DNA of 23,773 bases from a virus. The notes beneath the pieces were generated by a model. The model searched no databases. It was given only the letters and a program-made list of their open reading frames with translations, and was not told the origin of the DNA. Both the position numbers and the translations under genes were made by a program. Location of the stretch: positions 1 to 23,773 of IMG/VR virus record IMGVR_UViG_3300030103_000217; one strand, given 5' to 3'. Within the stretch, counting starts at the first letter, position 1, and each line of letters begins with the position of its first letter. Positions 14,285-21,772 of this stretch are shown piece after piece.

Positions 14285-15325
14285 ATGCCTTTTCAAAAAG
14301 TAGAATTTGAGTTTCCAGAAGGAGACGCGGATGAAACAAAAGATACTATTGAAGTGGAAGACTCAGGCGAAGTCGAAATTGACATCTCTGGTAAAAAGAC
14401 TGCGGACGACTACGCGGATACTCCAGTCGAACCTGAAGTTGAAGTTAAATCAGAACCAGATGAGCTGGAAATTGAGGTTGTGGATGATACGCCAAAGGCT
14501 GATCGTAACCGCAAGCCATCTGAGCCACCGGCTGACGTTACAGATGAAGAACTTGAAGGCTACTCTGAAAAGGTACGTAACCGGATCAAGCATTTTAGCA
14601 AGGGGTACCATGACGAACGACGTGCTAAAGAAGCCGCTTTCAGAGAAAAACAAGAGCTAGAAGCCCTCACCCAACGCTTATTGCAAGAAAATAAGACGTT
14701 AAAGGGTGATGTGGGTACAACACGCGAGGCTTTGTTGGAACAAGCCAAACGTGTGGTTGACTCTGAGCTTAACGGAGCCAAAATAGCGTACAAGGACGCC
14801 TACGAGAGTGGTGATGCTGATAGGCTGTTAGAGGCTCAAGAGCACTTAACCACTGCCAAACTGAAGGCAGACAAACTAGATAATTTCAAATTACCTTCTT
14901 TACAAGAAGAAGAGACTGAGGTACAAGAACCTCAACCCGCTCCAGAACGGGTGCGTGATCCGAAGGCAGAGGCATGGGTAGAAGAAAATTCTTCTTGGTT
15001 CCATGTTGATGACGAGATGACAGCATACGCTATGGGGCTGCACCAGAAATTAGTTAAGGGTGGGGTTGACCCACGCACTGATGAATACTACGAGACTATT
15101 GATGCTCGTATGCGAAAAGTATTCCCAGAGAACTTTGACGATGTGGAACTTGAGATAGAAGAGCCAGAGCCGCGAAAGCAACCGAACGTTGTCGCTCCAG
15201 CTACTAGAAGCACCTCACCAAATAAGGTGACGCTTACTAAAACTCAGGTAGCACTTGCTAATAGACTCGGGGTACCACTAGAAGAATACGCCAGACAGGC
15301 TGCACTACAAAAGAGGAACGGATAA
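14285..15325 (+). CDS. Capsid scaffolding protein (probable)
   Basis: 346 aa. The N-terminal ~95 residues are very acidic (Glu/Asp/Val repeats) and likely disordered; residues about 100-190 form a strongly charged helical coiled coil (R-R-A-K-E-A-A-F-R-E-K-Q-E-L-E-A-L); a Pro/Glu linker follows; the C-terminal ~35 residues (L-T-K-T-Q-V-A-L-A-N-R-L-G-V-P) form a short helical domain of the kind that binds the capsid protein. Size, composition and place between portal and capsid gene match scaffolds, which guide prohead assembly and then leave. No protease domain is fused. The ATG follows TAAGGAATAACT. Confidence 0.85.
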   Translation: MPFQKVEFEFPEGDADETKDTIEVEDSGEVEIDISGKKTADDYADTPVEPEVEVKSEPDELEIEVVDDTPKADRNRKPSEPPADVTDEELEGYSEKVRNRIKHFSKGYHDERRAKEAAFREKQELEALTQRLLQENKTLKGDVGTTREALLEQAKRVVDSELNGAKIAYKDAYESGDADRLLEAQEHLTTAKLKADKLDNFKLPSLQEEETEVQEPQPAPERVRDPKAEAWVEENSSWFHVDDEMTAYAMGLHQKLVKGGVDPRTDEYYETIDARMRKVFPENFDDVELEIEEPEPRKQPNVVAPATRSTSPNKVTLTKTQVALANRLGVPLEEYARQAALQKRNG

Positions 15326-15774
15326 TGGCTCAGAATCGAATTAACCGTGAAAACGAAGCACGGGAAACACAAGTTCGTAAACGGTCATGGCAGCGACCCG
15401 AGGTACTACCCTCACCTACGCCAGAACCGGGATATGTGTTTCATTGGGTTCGTGTAGCTATGCAGGGGCAGGTGGACGCCCCTAACGTGTCCTCGAAATT
15501 GCGCGAAGGTTGGGAGCCTGTAAAGGCTGTAGATCATCCTGAAATTGCTTTGGTAGCCGTAGAGAATGAACGCTTTGCGGAAAACGTAGTGATTGGTGGT
15601 CTGATGCTGTGTAAAGCTCCAGAGGAACTTGCGAGCGAGCGGAATGCGTATTACAACGAACAAGCTCAGTCGCAAATGAACTCCGTAGACAACAACCTTA
15701 TGCGTGAGAATGATCCACGAATGCCTTTGTTTAACGAAAGAAAGACAAAGGTTACATTTGGTAACGGAACTTAA
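15325..15774 (+). CDS. Conserved-looking unknown head-region protein, 149 aa
   Basis: Starts one base into the scaffold stop (TAATG). The N-terminal ~25 residues are strongly basic (R-K-R-S-W-Q-R); the middle has a beta-like part with G-Y-V-F-H-W-V-R-V and W-E-P-V-K-A; near residue 88 is G-G-L-M-L-C-K-A-P, and the end is basic again. From memory, proteins of this size with a G-L-M-L-x-K-x-P motif lie between scaffold and decoration genes in many aquatic phages. Role unknown; a minor capsid or assembly protein is plausible from position. Confidence 0.75.
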   Translation: MAQNRINRENEARETQVRKRSWQRPEVLPSPTPEPGYVFHWVRVAMQGQVDAPNVSSKLREGWEPVKAVDHPEIALVAVENERFAENVVIGGLMLCKAPEELASERNAYYNEQAQSQMNSVDNNLMRENDPRMPLFNERKTKVTFGNGT

Positions 15775-15786
15775 CAGGAGCTAAAA

Positions 15787-16380
15787 ATGGCTTATCCTAC
15801 TGTAAGTGGCCCTTATGGCCTCGTTCCGGTAAAACTGCTTAGTGGCACTCCCTATGCTGGCACTGTACGCCAGTACAAAATCGCAAGTGGCTATGGCACT
15901 GCTATCTTTTACGGAGACGCTGTAAAGCTGGTTACCGGTGGTACTGTTGAACGTGATACGTTTGATGCTGCCATGACTCCAATTGGAGTCTTCATGGGTG
16001 TTTCATACACCGACCCCAACACCAATCAAAAGACCTTCCGGCAGAACTACATTGCTAGCACCGCCGCTTCTGATATTGAAGCGTACGTTTGCGATGCAAC
16101 TGACGTTCTGTTCAAGGTCGCTGTAGTGTCTTCTGGTACTACTATTGGTGACTTAGCGCAAACTGATGTTGGCGCAAACGTAGCTGGTGTAGACAACACT
16201 GGTGATAGCATCAACGGTAACTCTCGTTGCGCTATCTCAGACACGTCTGCTACCACTAACACACTCCCATTCCGCATTGTTGAACTGGTTGAAGAAACCA
16301 AGAACAGCTCTGGCGGGTTCACCGAAGCCTATGTGAAGTGGAATGCAGGTCATGCGTTCGACAACGCGACTGGTATTTAA
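15787..16380 (+). CDS. Capsid decoration or cement protein (probable)
   Basis: 197 aa, rich in Thr, Gly, Ala, Ser and Val with almost no long helices, so a beta structure is likely. It begins MAYPTVSGPYGLVPVKLLSG, a start familiar from phage capsid cement proteins, and lies directly before the major capsid gene. It has a strong AGGAG site. Such proteins sit on the outside of the shell and stabilise it. The middle (residues about 120-165) is Asp/Asn/Thr-rich and may be an exposed loop. The role is inferred from position and composition. Confidence 0.7.
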   Translation: MAYPTVSGPYGLVPVKLLSGTPYAGTVRQYKIASGYGTAIFYGDAVKLVTGGTVERDTFDAAMTPIGVFMGVSYTDPNTNQKTFRQNYIASTAASDIEAYVCDATDVLFKVAVVSSGTTIGDLAQTDVGANVAGVDNTGDSINGNSRCAISDTSATTNTLPFRIVELVEETKNSSGGFTEAYVKWNAGHAFDNATGI

Positions 16381-16391
16381 GGAGTTAATCA

Positions 16392-17300
16392 ATGGCTATT
16401 TCAAGAGCACAATTGCTAAAAGAACTCCTGCCCGGACTGAACGCTTTGTTTGGAATGGAGTATGCTAAGTATGGTGAAGAACATAAGGAGATCTTTGAAT
16501 CAGAGACTTCTGACCGTTCTTTTGAAGAAGAAACCAAGTTGTCAGGCTTTTCAGCAGCCCCCGTCAAAGGCGAAGGTTCTGCTATTGAGTACGACAACGC
16601 GCAAGAAGCGTTCACTGCACGCTATACGCACGAAACTATTGCTATGGGCTTTAGTGTTACCGAGGAAGCAATCGAAGATAACCTCTACGATTCGCTGTCA
16701 GCGCGTTACACGAAGGCACTAGCCCGTGCTATGGCGTACACGAAACAAGTAAAAGGCGCGTCCATCTTGAACAATGCGTTCGCAGCAGGCACCACTTACG
16801 GTGACGGCAAGACGCTTTGTGCGACGGATCACCCGCTTGTTTCTGGTGGAACCAACTCAAACCGTCCTGCTACGGCTTCTGACCTTAACGAGACTTCTTT
16901 GGAAGCCGCCGTTATCCAGATCGCTGGTTGGACTGATGAGCGTGGTTTGCTGATTGCAGCACGTCCTCGTAAGCTGGTAATCCCACCCAATCTTCAGTTT
17001 GTTGCAACTCGTTTGCTTGAAACCGAAGGTCGTGTAGGGACTGCGGATAATGACCTGAATGCGATTCGCAACAACGGTTCTATCCCAGAAGGTTACACTG
17101 TTAACCATTACCTGACCGATACGGACGCTTGGTTCTTGACCACCGACGTACCGAATGGCTTGAAGCACTTTGTTCGTACCCCGATGGCTACATCTATGGA
17201 TGCAGACTTTGATACGGGCAACTCGCGCTATAAAGCCCGCGAGCGATATAGTTTTGGCGTGTCCGACCCACTTGGGATTTTCGGTTCACCCGGAGCGTAA
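16392..17300 (+). CDS. Major capsid protein
   Basis: 302 aa with a strong AAGGAGTTAATCA site. The N-terminus is helical (L-L-K-E-L-L-P-G-L-N-A-L-F), followed by an E-loop-like part (T-K-L-S-G-F-S-A-A-P-V-K-G-E-G-S) and a long helical segment with T-E-E-A-I-E-D-N-L-Y (P-domain spine). C-terminal half: I-A-A-R-P-R-K-L-V-I-P-P and a final F-G-V-S-D-P-L-G-I-F-G. This agrees with an HK97-fold capsid protein, possibly of the Mu gpT type. It is the last gene before a strong terminator and follows scaffold and decoration genes, a standard order. Because the head operon ends here, its transcript should be abundant. Confidence 0.88.
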   Translation: MAISRAQLLKELLPGLNALFGMEYAKYGEEHKEIFESETSDRSFEEETKLSGFSAAPVKGEGSAIEYDNAQEAFTARYTHETIAMGFSVTEEAIEDNLYDSLSARYTKALARAMAYTKQVKGASILNNAFAAGTTYGDGKTLCATDHPLVSGGTNSNRPATASDLNETSLEAAVIQIAGWTDERGLLIAARPRKLVIPPNLQFVATRLLETEGRVGTADNDLNAIRNNGSIPEGYTVNHYLTDTDAWFLTTDVPNGLKHFVRTPMATSMDADFDTGNSRYKARERYSFGVSDPLGIFGSPGA

Positions 17301-17313
17301 AACGCTGCATGAG

Positions 17314-17343
17314 AAGGGGCACATTGTTGCCCCTTTTCTTTTT
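17314..17343 (+). terminator. Intrinsic terminator after the capsid gene
   Basis: AAGGGGCA (17314-17321) pairs with TGCCCCTT (17328-17335) around a 6-nt loop, followed by a pyrimidine run TTCTTTTT. It starts 13 bp after the capsid stop. It separates the head operon from the next block, so genes from 17414 on need read-through or a promoter in 17344-17400 (a TATAAG at 17350-17355 is a weak candidate). Confidence 0.9.
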
Positions 17344-17413
17344 CTACTGTATAAGTAGATTATCCCTGACAGGCGCATACCGTGCCTGACATAACCCAAG
17401 ACAGGAGATACAC

Positions 17414-17923
17414 ATGGGTACTACAACCTTCTCTGGTGCTATTCGTTCAGAAAGCACGGTCAAAACCATTAGCAAAAATGCCTCAACGGGTACAGTTACA
17501 GAGATTGTAACGCTTGGTGACGGGCCTGTTAGCCTTGCTGATGCCGACGTAACGCTTACCAATGCAACTCACAGTGGCAGGATTCTTCTTGTTCCAGATG
17601 GTGGTCAAGATAATACTTATACGCTTCCGGCTCCTATTGCTGGATCTGTTTTTAAGTTCGTATACGCTGGTGGCGCTGCTGATGCTACGGACGCGATTAT
17701 TGTTACTCCCGGCAACACTAATTTTTACATTGGTGGTGTTACTTTCCTAGATACAGATGGCAACGAAGTTAGCTCAGTATTCTCTGATGGAAACTCCAAC
17801 AGCAGCATACAGTTGAACGTACCTGCTGGTTTTGAAGTGACCATAATCGGTCTTGATACGACCAATTATCAGATTTTTGGGAATGTAACGAGCACTACTG
17901 CGCCTGCATTTGCTGACCAGTAA
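17414..17923 (+). CDS. Beta-rich virion protein, 169 aa
   Basis: Begins MGTTTFSGAIRSESTVKTIS, with a good ACAGGAG site. Composition is Thr/Gly/Asn/Asp/Val-rich with alternating strands and no cysteine, typical of phage decoration, fibre or head-surface proteins. A stretch near residues 56-73 (R-I-L-L-V-P-D-G-G-Q ... T-Y-T-L-P) has a jelly-roll-like look. It is the first gene after the terminator. From memory the M-x-T-T-T-F-S-G start recurs in aquatic phage structural proteins. No enzymatic motif. A structural role is likely, the exact place in the virion unknown. Confidence 0.65.
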   Translation: MGTTTFSGAIRSESTVKTISKNASTGTVTEIVTLGDGPVSLADADVTLTNATHSGRILLVPDGGQDNTYTLPAPIAGSVFKFVYAGGAADATDAIIVTPGNTNFYIGGVTFLDTDGNEVSSVFSDGNSNSSIQLNVPAGFEVTIIGLDTTNYQIFGNVTSTTAPAFADQ

Positions 17924-17935
17924 TAGGAGATAGTT

Positions 17936-18214
17936 ATGCCTAGCTCTGATATTCAGACTAAACGCATTACAGCTACAGGCGCTCTATCAGTTGGCCCTGC
18001 CCGAGTACGTCAGGTACAGGTAGTGTCAGCCAGTTCGGGGTCGCCAAGACTCACTATTACTGATGGCAGTGGTGGCGCTACGGTACTGGATCTAAGTTTC
18101 AGTACCGGAGTTACTACTTCGGTGAATATACCCGCTGACGGTCTCCGCTGCACAAGCGACATACACGCCAGCGTGGTTACCAACATTACCGCAGTGACAG
18201 TGTTCTATAGCTAA
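17936..18214 (+). CDS. Small beta-rich virion protein, 92 aa
   Basis: 92 aa with an AATAGGAG site. Short strands rich in Ser, Thr, Val and Ala (V-R-Q-V-Q-V-V-S-A-S-S-G-S), then T-S-V-N-I-P-A-D-G-L-R-C near residues 61-72. The I-P-A-D-G-L/I-R segment is familiar from small proteins beside capsid genes in aquatic phages, but the role is not known to me. It probably forms a single beta sandwich. It follows the 169-aa gene by 12 bp and almost touches the next gene. Confidence 0.65.
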   Translation: MPSSDIQTKRITATGALSVGPARVRQVQVVSASSGSPRLTITDGSGGATVLDLSFSTGVTTSVNIPADGLRCTSDIHASVVTNITAVTVFYS

Positions 18215-18215
18215 T

Positions 18216-18536
18216 ATGCGTAGTTACTACAAAAAAGCATCGCCGTGCCCCTCGTTCAAAAAAGGTGGTATGGCGGGCATGTCTGTAAAAAGTGGGGATA
18301 AACGTCCCACCAAGTCTGGCGCTGGTATGACAGCAAAAGGCGTTGCTAAATACAGACGGCAGAACCCCGGTAGTAAGCTACAGACCGCAGTAACGGAAAA
18401 GAAACCCACTGGAAAGCGTGCAGCACGTCGAAAGTCGTTTTGTGCGCGTTCCGCTGGACAAATGAAAAAGTTCCCCAAGGCCGCTAAAGATCCTAATTCT
18501 AGGTTGAGGCAGGCAAGGAGAAGATGGAGGTGTTAG
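18216..18536 (+). CDS. Very basic 106-aa protein, DUF6321-like
   Basis: Begins MRSYYKKASPCPSFKKGG and is about one third Lys/Arg. The C-terminal half (P-G-S-K-L-Q-T-A-V-T-E, K-S-F-C-A-R, then D-P-N-S-R-L-R-Q-A-R-R-R-W-R-C) matches, from memory, the DUF6321 type of phage proteins. Four cysteines are present, one the last residue. No ribosome binding site is seen; the ATG lies one base after the previous stop, so translation is probably coupled. The charge suggests binding to the packaged DNA, but that is inference. Confidence 0.75.
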   Translation: MRSYYKKASPCPSFKKGGMAGMSVKSGDKRPTKSGAGMTAKGVAKYRRQNPGSKLQTAVTEKKPTGKRAARRKSFCARSAGQMKKFPKAAKDPNSRLRQARRRWRC

Positions 18537-19217
18537 TTGGCGTACTTGCAGAGCAACGTACCGTATTTCAAATGCTGGGTGAGGAAAGAGTACACCCATA
18601 ACCACGAGAAGTATCATGGCGAGTTTATTCACGCTATGGCGATTGCAGTAACGACGATGCCAACTAGGTGTTTGAGTTTTCAGGTAATTTTTACTGGGGC
18701 TGAAACATACGACGAAGAAGGCGAACCCAATGTGCATGGAGGTGCGATGTGGGCACGTATGCCGATTACAGCGTTGGTAGGAGACACCCCTCTGGAGGAG
18801 TGGCCCGAACCCATGCCCGTATGGGCAGCACAGCCTTGGGATTGCAGTTCGAGGGATCACGCAGTGTACGTGCTTGACAGAGCCACACCGTGCCCTTGGC
18901 TGGCAAAAATAGATGGGGAGATGTACCCCGCGAAGTATATGTTCACAGTGGACTATACGAACAACGAGATTGCTGATGACCCTGCACAACATAAGCAGAG
19001 TCATGTGATGGAGCTATTGGATGCTGGTGAGTGGACTGGCAACATTGTAGCTCTACCAAATAATAGGGTGCGGGTGACACATCCCGCTTGGTTTGAAACG
19101 GGAGAGGGCGCACCAGATTTTCGTCCTTCCCAACACATTCACTACAGCAAGTCTGATCTGGACTACACGCTGGACGTGAATCAAGTGTTTGATAATCTGT
19201 ACGCGGATGAGGAGTAG
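18537..19217 (+). CDS. Conserved-looking unknown phage protein, 226 aa, TTG start
   Basis: Starts at TTG 18537, immediately after the TAG of the previous gene; GGAGG at 18526-18530 with 6-bp spacing supports this start, and no ATG is near. Middle motifs: M-P-V-W-A-A-Q-P-W-D-C (near 93-103), P-C-P-W-L-A-K-I-D-G and L-P-N-N-R-V-R-V-T-H-P-A-W-F (near 173-186). Rich in Trp, His and acidic residues, soluble, no signal peptide. From memory this protein recurs in uncultured aquatic phages without known function. Placed among virion genes, it may be a head or neck component; the several His, Cys and Asp residues could bind a metal, unproven. Confidence 0.75.
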   Translation: MAYLQSNVPYFKCWVRKEYTHNHEKYHGEFIHAMAIAVTTMPTRCLSFQVIFTGAETYDEEGEPNVHGGAMWARMPITALVGDTPLEEWPEPMPVWAAQPWDCSSRDHAVYVLDRATPCPWLAKIDGEMYPAKYMFTVDYTNNEIADDPAQHKQSHVMELLDAGEWTGNIVALPNNRVRVTHPAWFETGEGAPDFRPSQHIHYSKSDLDYTLDVNQVFDNLYADEE

Positions 19218-19220
19218 GGC

Positions 19221-20198
19221 ATGAAGCCGAAGAAGATGTTTCTAGGTGGTTTGTTAGGTCGTAAAAAGAAAGACGATGATAAGCCTATGACAATGACCCA
19301 GAGAAAAGCTGAAGAAGCTAAGAAACGTGCGAGAGCCGCGCAGATGCGTAGTGAGTCTAAAGCGCGTAGAGGTCGTACAGCTAGTACAACGGCTGTAGGT
19401 GGGCAACGTAACAAGCGACAAGCTCCTATGGACGCAGAACGTGCAGCTAACATGGCTATGGTCAAGAAAGACCGCCCAATGCCTAAGCGCCCTTCTGCTA
19501 TCAGCTTGGCTAATGCGGCTACACCAAAGCCTACTCGCCCTGCAAAGCCACAAAAAGCGCCTACAACTGCGCCACGCCCACCTAAAGCAGAGGCTCCTGC
19601 GAAGCCAACAGCTAAGAAGCCACCACGTCCATTACGCGGCACGGTGACTGGTAAAGGCGGGCGTAATGTCGGTGAAGGCCGAGACAAGCGTGCTAACGTA
19701 ACTCGTGAACAGCTAAAAGAGACGGGTATGACTTTGCGTCAGTACCTAAACTTTATGGATCGTGAAGGCAAGCGTCCACCTAAGAAGTCTGGAGTGGATA
19801 AAGTACCCAACAAAAAAGACCCACGTAAGAAAGTGATGAGGGGTGGCATGATGAAGTCGAAAATGAAAGCCAAGGGCATGAAAGCTGGCGGCAAGATGAA
19901 GTCCAAAGGTTACAGTGCTGGCGGCAAGATGAAGTCCAAAGGTTACAGTGCTGGCGGCAAGATGAAAGCCAAAGGCATGAGTGCTGGCGGTGGCCCACTG
20001 AAGAAAGCCCCAGAAGGCAATACGGGACTCAAAAAGCTACCTGAAAAAGTACGCAACAAGATGGGCTTCATGGCTAAAGGCGGCATGATGAAGACCAAAG
20101 GTTACGCTAAAGGTGGCGCTGCTGGTGGTAAGAAGAAGCAGAAGGTTCGCGGTGCCGGTATTGCTCGTAAGGGCGTACGTCCAGCGAAGATGCGATGA
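19221..20198 (+). CDS. Histone-H1-like, Lys/Gly-rich basic protein, 325 aa
   Basis: A low-complexity, highly basic protein. Residues 15-90 are Lys/Arg/Ala-rich helix; about 95-140 are Pro/Ala/Lys-rich (resembling histone H1 tails); a short more ordered part near 160-180 (R-E-Q-L-K-E-T-G-M-T-L-R-Q-Y-L-N-F-M) may fold; the rest is a Gly/Lys/Met-rich repeat region holding three 11-residue units A-G-G-K-M-K-S-K-G-Y-S. It ends V-R-G-A-G-I-A-R-K-G-V-R-P-A-K-M-R, related to the tails of two neighbouring proteins. The likely role is binding of DNA inside the head or of nucleic acids early in infection; no proof. It overlaps the next gene by 4 bp (ATGA) and has a GAGGAG site. Confidence 0.8.
   Translation: MKPKKMFLGGLLGRKKKDDDKPMTMTQRKAEEAKKRARAAQMRSESKARRGRTASTTAVGGQRNKRQAPMDAERAANMAMVKKDRPMPKRPSAISLANAATPKPTRPAKPQKAPTTAPRPPKAEAPAKPTAKKPPRPLRGTVTGKGGRNVGEGRDKRANVTREQLKETGMTLRQYLNFMDREGKRPPKKSGVDKVPNKKDPRKKVMRGGMMKSKMKAKGMKAGGKMKSKGYSAGGKMKSKGYSAGGKMKAKGMSAGGGPLKKAPEGNTGLKKLPEKVRNKMGFMAKGGMMKTKGYAKGGAAGGKKKQKVRGAGIARKGVRPAKMR
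19884..19982 (+). repeat. 33-bp in-frame tandem repeat inside the basic protein gene
   Basis: Units start at 19884, 19917 and 19950, with a partial fourth at 19983. The first two are identical at all 33 bp, the third has diverged in its second half. Each encodes A-G-G-K-M-K-S-K-G-Y-S or a variant. DNA-level identity of two units points to recent duplication; copy number may vary between relatives. Confidence 0.9.
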
Positions 20199-20374
20199 GA
20201 CACTACTATAAGTCAGGCGGTAAGGTGAAGTCGGGCGGCAAGATCTGCCCGAAAGGTAAGGCGTGGGCAAAGCGCACGTTTGATACCTACCCGTCTGCTT
20301 ACGCAAACATGGCGGCTTCTAAGTATTGCAAAGACCCTAACTATGCTAAGGGCAGCAAGAAGAAGAGTAAGTAA
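20195..20374 (+). CDS. Small basic protein, 59 aa
   Basis: Read directly: ATG at 20195 overlaps the preceding TGA (ATGA) and its TAA overlaps the next ATG (TAATG), so it is tightly coupled on both sides. It begins MRHYYKSGGKVKSGGK and has a small compact core: C-P-K-G-K-A-W-A-K-R-T-F-D-T-Y-P-S-A-Y-A-N-M-A-A-S-K-Y-C (two Cys, positions 18 and 45, that could form a zinc site or disulfide). The tail is K-G-S-K-K-K-S-K. From memory, the G-K-A-W-A-K-R ... Y-P-S-A-Y-A-N pattern is widespread in aquatic phages. It shares the M-R-x-Y-Y-K start with the 106-aa protein. Function unknown. Confidence 0.8.
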   Translation: MRHYYKSGGKVKSGGKICPKGKAWAKRTFDTYPSAYANMAASKYCKDPNYAKGSKKKSK

Positions 20375-20697
20375 TGGGACAGCTTAAACAGTGGCGTGAC
20401 CAGCAGTGGGTTCGTATCGGCACCGATGGCAAGATCAAAGGGCCATGCGGCACGTCAAAGAACAAAAAGAACCCAGATCGCTGTTTACCCAAAGCTAAGG
20501 CGCAGTCACTGAGTCAGTCTGAACGTGCTACTACAGCACGTAAGAAGAAAAAGGCTGGTTCTAGGGGGCAGCAGGTGGTGTCTAATACCCCTAAAGCCAA
20601 GGTTAGAACGGCAAAGGCCGGTGGTCAGATACGCGCAAACCACAGAGGTTGCGGTGCAGTAATGAATAACAGGCGTAAAAAGACCCTGTACGTATAG
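20374..20697 (+). CDS. Basic protein, 107 aa, with RGCG tail
   Basis: N-terminal part: W-R-D-Q-Q-W-V-R-I-G-T-D-G-K-I-K-G-P-C-G-T-S-K and R-C-L-P-K-A-K-A-Q-S-L-S-Q-S-E-R-A, a pattern I associate with DUF5872-type proteins, then a Lys/Arg-rich linker, and the tail H-R-G-C-G-A-V-M-N-N-R-R-K-K-T. Cys at 28 and 39 (P-C-G, R-C-L) are the only cysteines apart from the RGCG one. It is the third member of a tightly overlapping basic set. Its tail resembles those of the 325-aa and 45-aa proteins. Role unknown. Confidence 0.8.
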   Translation: MGQLKQWRDQQWVRIGTDGKIKGPCGTSKNKKNPDRCLPKAKAQSLSQSERATTARKKKKAGSRGQQVVSNTPKAKVRTAKAGGQIRANHRGCGAVMNNRRKKTLYV

Positions 20698-20706
20698 GAA
20701 CATACA

Positions 20707-21396
20707 ATGGCTACATCTGGAACAACTGCATTTGATATGGACTTCACGGAGATCGCTGAAGAGGCGTGGGAGCGTGCAGGTCGTGAAATGCGTTCTGGGT
20801 ATGACCTACGTACCGCCAGACGCTCTATGAACCTGATGACCATTGAGTGGCAGAACCGAGGCATTAACCTGTGGACTATTGACGAAGGCACTGTCGATAT
20901 GGTCGAAGGTACAGGGCAATACGATCTACCCGCCGACACTATAGACCTGCTGGAACAAGTTATACGCACGGGCAGTGGGAGCACCACTACGCAGTCTGAT
21001 CTGACCATAAGCCGTATTAGTGTCAGCACATACGCATCCATACCTAACAAGTTAACAGAAGGTAGACCGATTCAGGTTTACGTAGAACGTCTTAGAGATA
21101 ACCCTAAGATCAACGTATGGCCTGTACCTGATAAGAGTAACGAGTACGTATTTAAGTATTATCGTATGCGCCGTATTCAAGACGCGGGCACTGGCGTAGA
21201 GACTGCGGACATGAACTTCCGTTTCTTGCCCTGTCTAGTATCGGGGCTGGCGTACCACATAGCCATGAAAGATCCAGAGCTTATGCCGCGCATACCCATG
21301 TTAAAAGACGTTTACGAAGAGCAGTTTATGTTGGCTGCTGGGGAAGATAGAGACAAAACGGCTGCTCGTTTCGTACCTCGTGTTGGTAGAATCTAA
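20707..21396 (+). CDS. Head-tail adaptor protein, P22 gp4-like (probable)
   Basis: 229 aa with an AGGAA site. N-terminal helices: F-D-M-D-F-T-E-I-A-E-E-A-W-E-R-A-G, R-T-A-R-R-S-M-N-L-M-T-I-E-W-Q-N-R-G-I-N-L-W; then a beta part with V-E-G-T-G-Q-Y-D-L-P-A-D-T-I-D, N-V-W-P-V-P-D and F-K-Y-Y-R-M-R-R-I-Q-D. This order (helical bundle then beta sandwich with a G-x-x-x-Y-x-L-P motif) is that of phage adaptor proteins that plug below the portal. Position after the portal/capsid genes agrees. Exact family not verified. Confidence 0.65.
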   Translation: MATSGTTAFDMDFTEIAEEAWERAGREMRSGYDLRTARRSMNLMTIEWQNRGINLWTIDEGTVDMVEGTGQYDLPADTIDLLEQVIRTGSGSTTTQSDLTISRISVSTYASIPNKLTEGRPIQVYVERLRDNPKINVWPVPDKSNEYVFKYYRMRRIQDAGTGVETADMNFRFLPCLVSGLAYHIAMKDPELMPRIPMLKDVYEEQFMLAAGEDRDKTAARFVPRVGRI

Positions 21397-21398
21397 CA

Positions 21399-21764
21399 AT
21401 GGGCAATCGGTACGCTTCCACTAAACGTGCTATAGCAGAGTGTGACATCTGTGGGTTTCAGTATAGACTACGAGAGCTAAAGAACTTAATACGAAAAGGG
21501 CAGGACACTAACTTAAAAGCATGTCCTGAGTGTTGGAGTCCAGATCACCCGCAGCTCAAACTAGGTGAAGTTCCAGTACACGATCCGCAAGCTATAAAAG
21601 ACCCTCGGCCTGATAGGAGTTTAGGTGCGGCAGGGGTTACAAGTAGTAGGCAGATACAGTGGGGATGGAATCCTGTTGGCGCAGGTAGTGACCCATTTGA
21701 CCTAACTCCTAACGACTTAGTAGCAACTGGTCAGGTAGGCACGGTAACAGTAACAACAACCTAG
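21399..21764 (+). CDS. Zinc-ribbon protein in the head-tail region, 121 aa
   Basis: Cys15-x2-Cys18 (C-D-I-C-G) and Cys42-x2-Cys45 (C-P-E-C-W) form a four-cysteine zinc ribbon in the first 46 residues, preceded by a basic M-G-N-R-Y-A-S-T-K-R. After it comes a Pro-rich, partly ordered C-terminal part ending in Thr/Val. The ATG is two bases after the previous stop with no good ribosome binding site, so coupling is likely. It is rare to see a zinc ribbon among connector genes; a minor virion or assembly factor is possible. Function unknown. Confidence 0.75.
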   Translation: MGNRYASTKRAIAECDICGFQYRLRELKNLIRKGQDTNLKACPECWSPDHPQLKLGEVPVHDPQAIKDPRPDRSLGAAGVTSSRQIQWGWNPVGAGSDPFDLTPNDLVATGQVGTVTVTTT

Positions 21765-21772
21765 AGGTGTTT

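Noticed and set aside
18378-19004. 208-aa antisense frame
   Set aside because: Lies opposite two well-supported genes with proper starts; Cys/His/Pro-rich composition is that of an antisense shadow.
19181-19687. 168-aa antisense frame opposite the basic protein gene
   Set aside because: Caused by the low-complexity Lys/Ala/Pro codons on the plus strand; no ribosome binding site.
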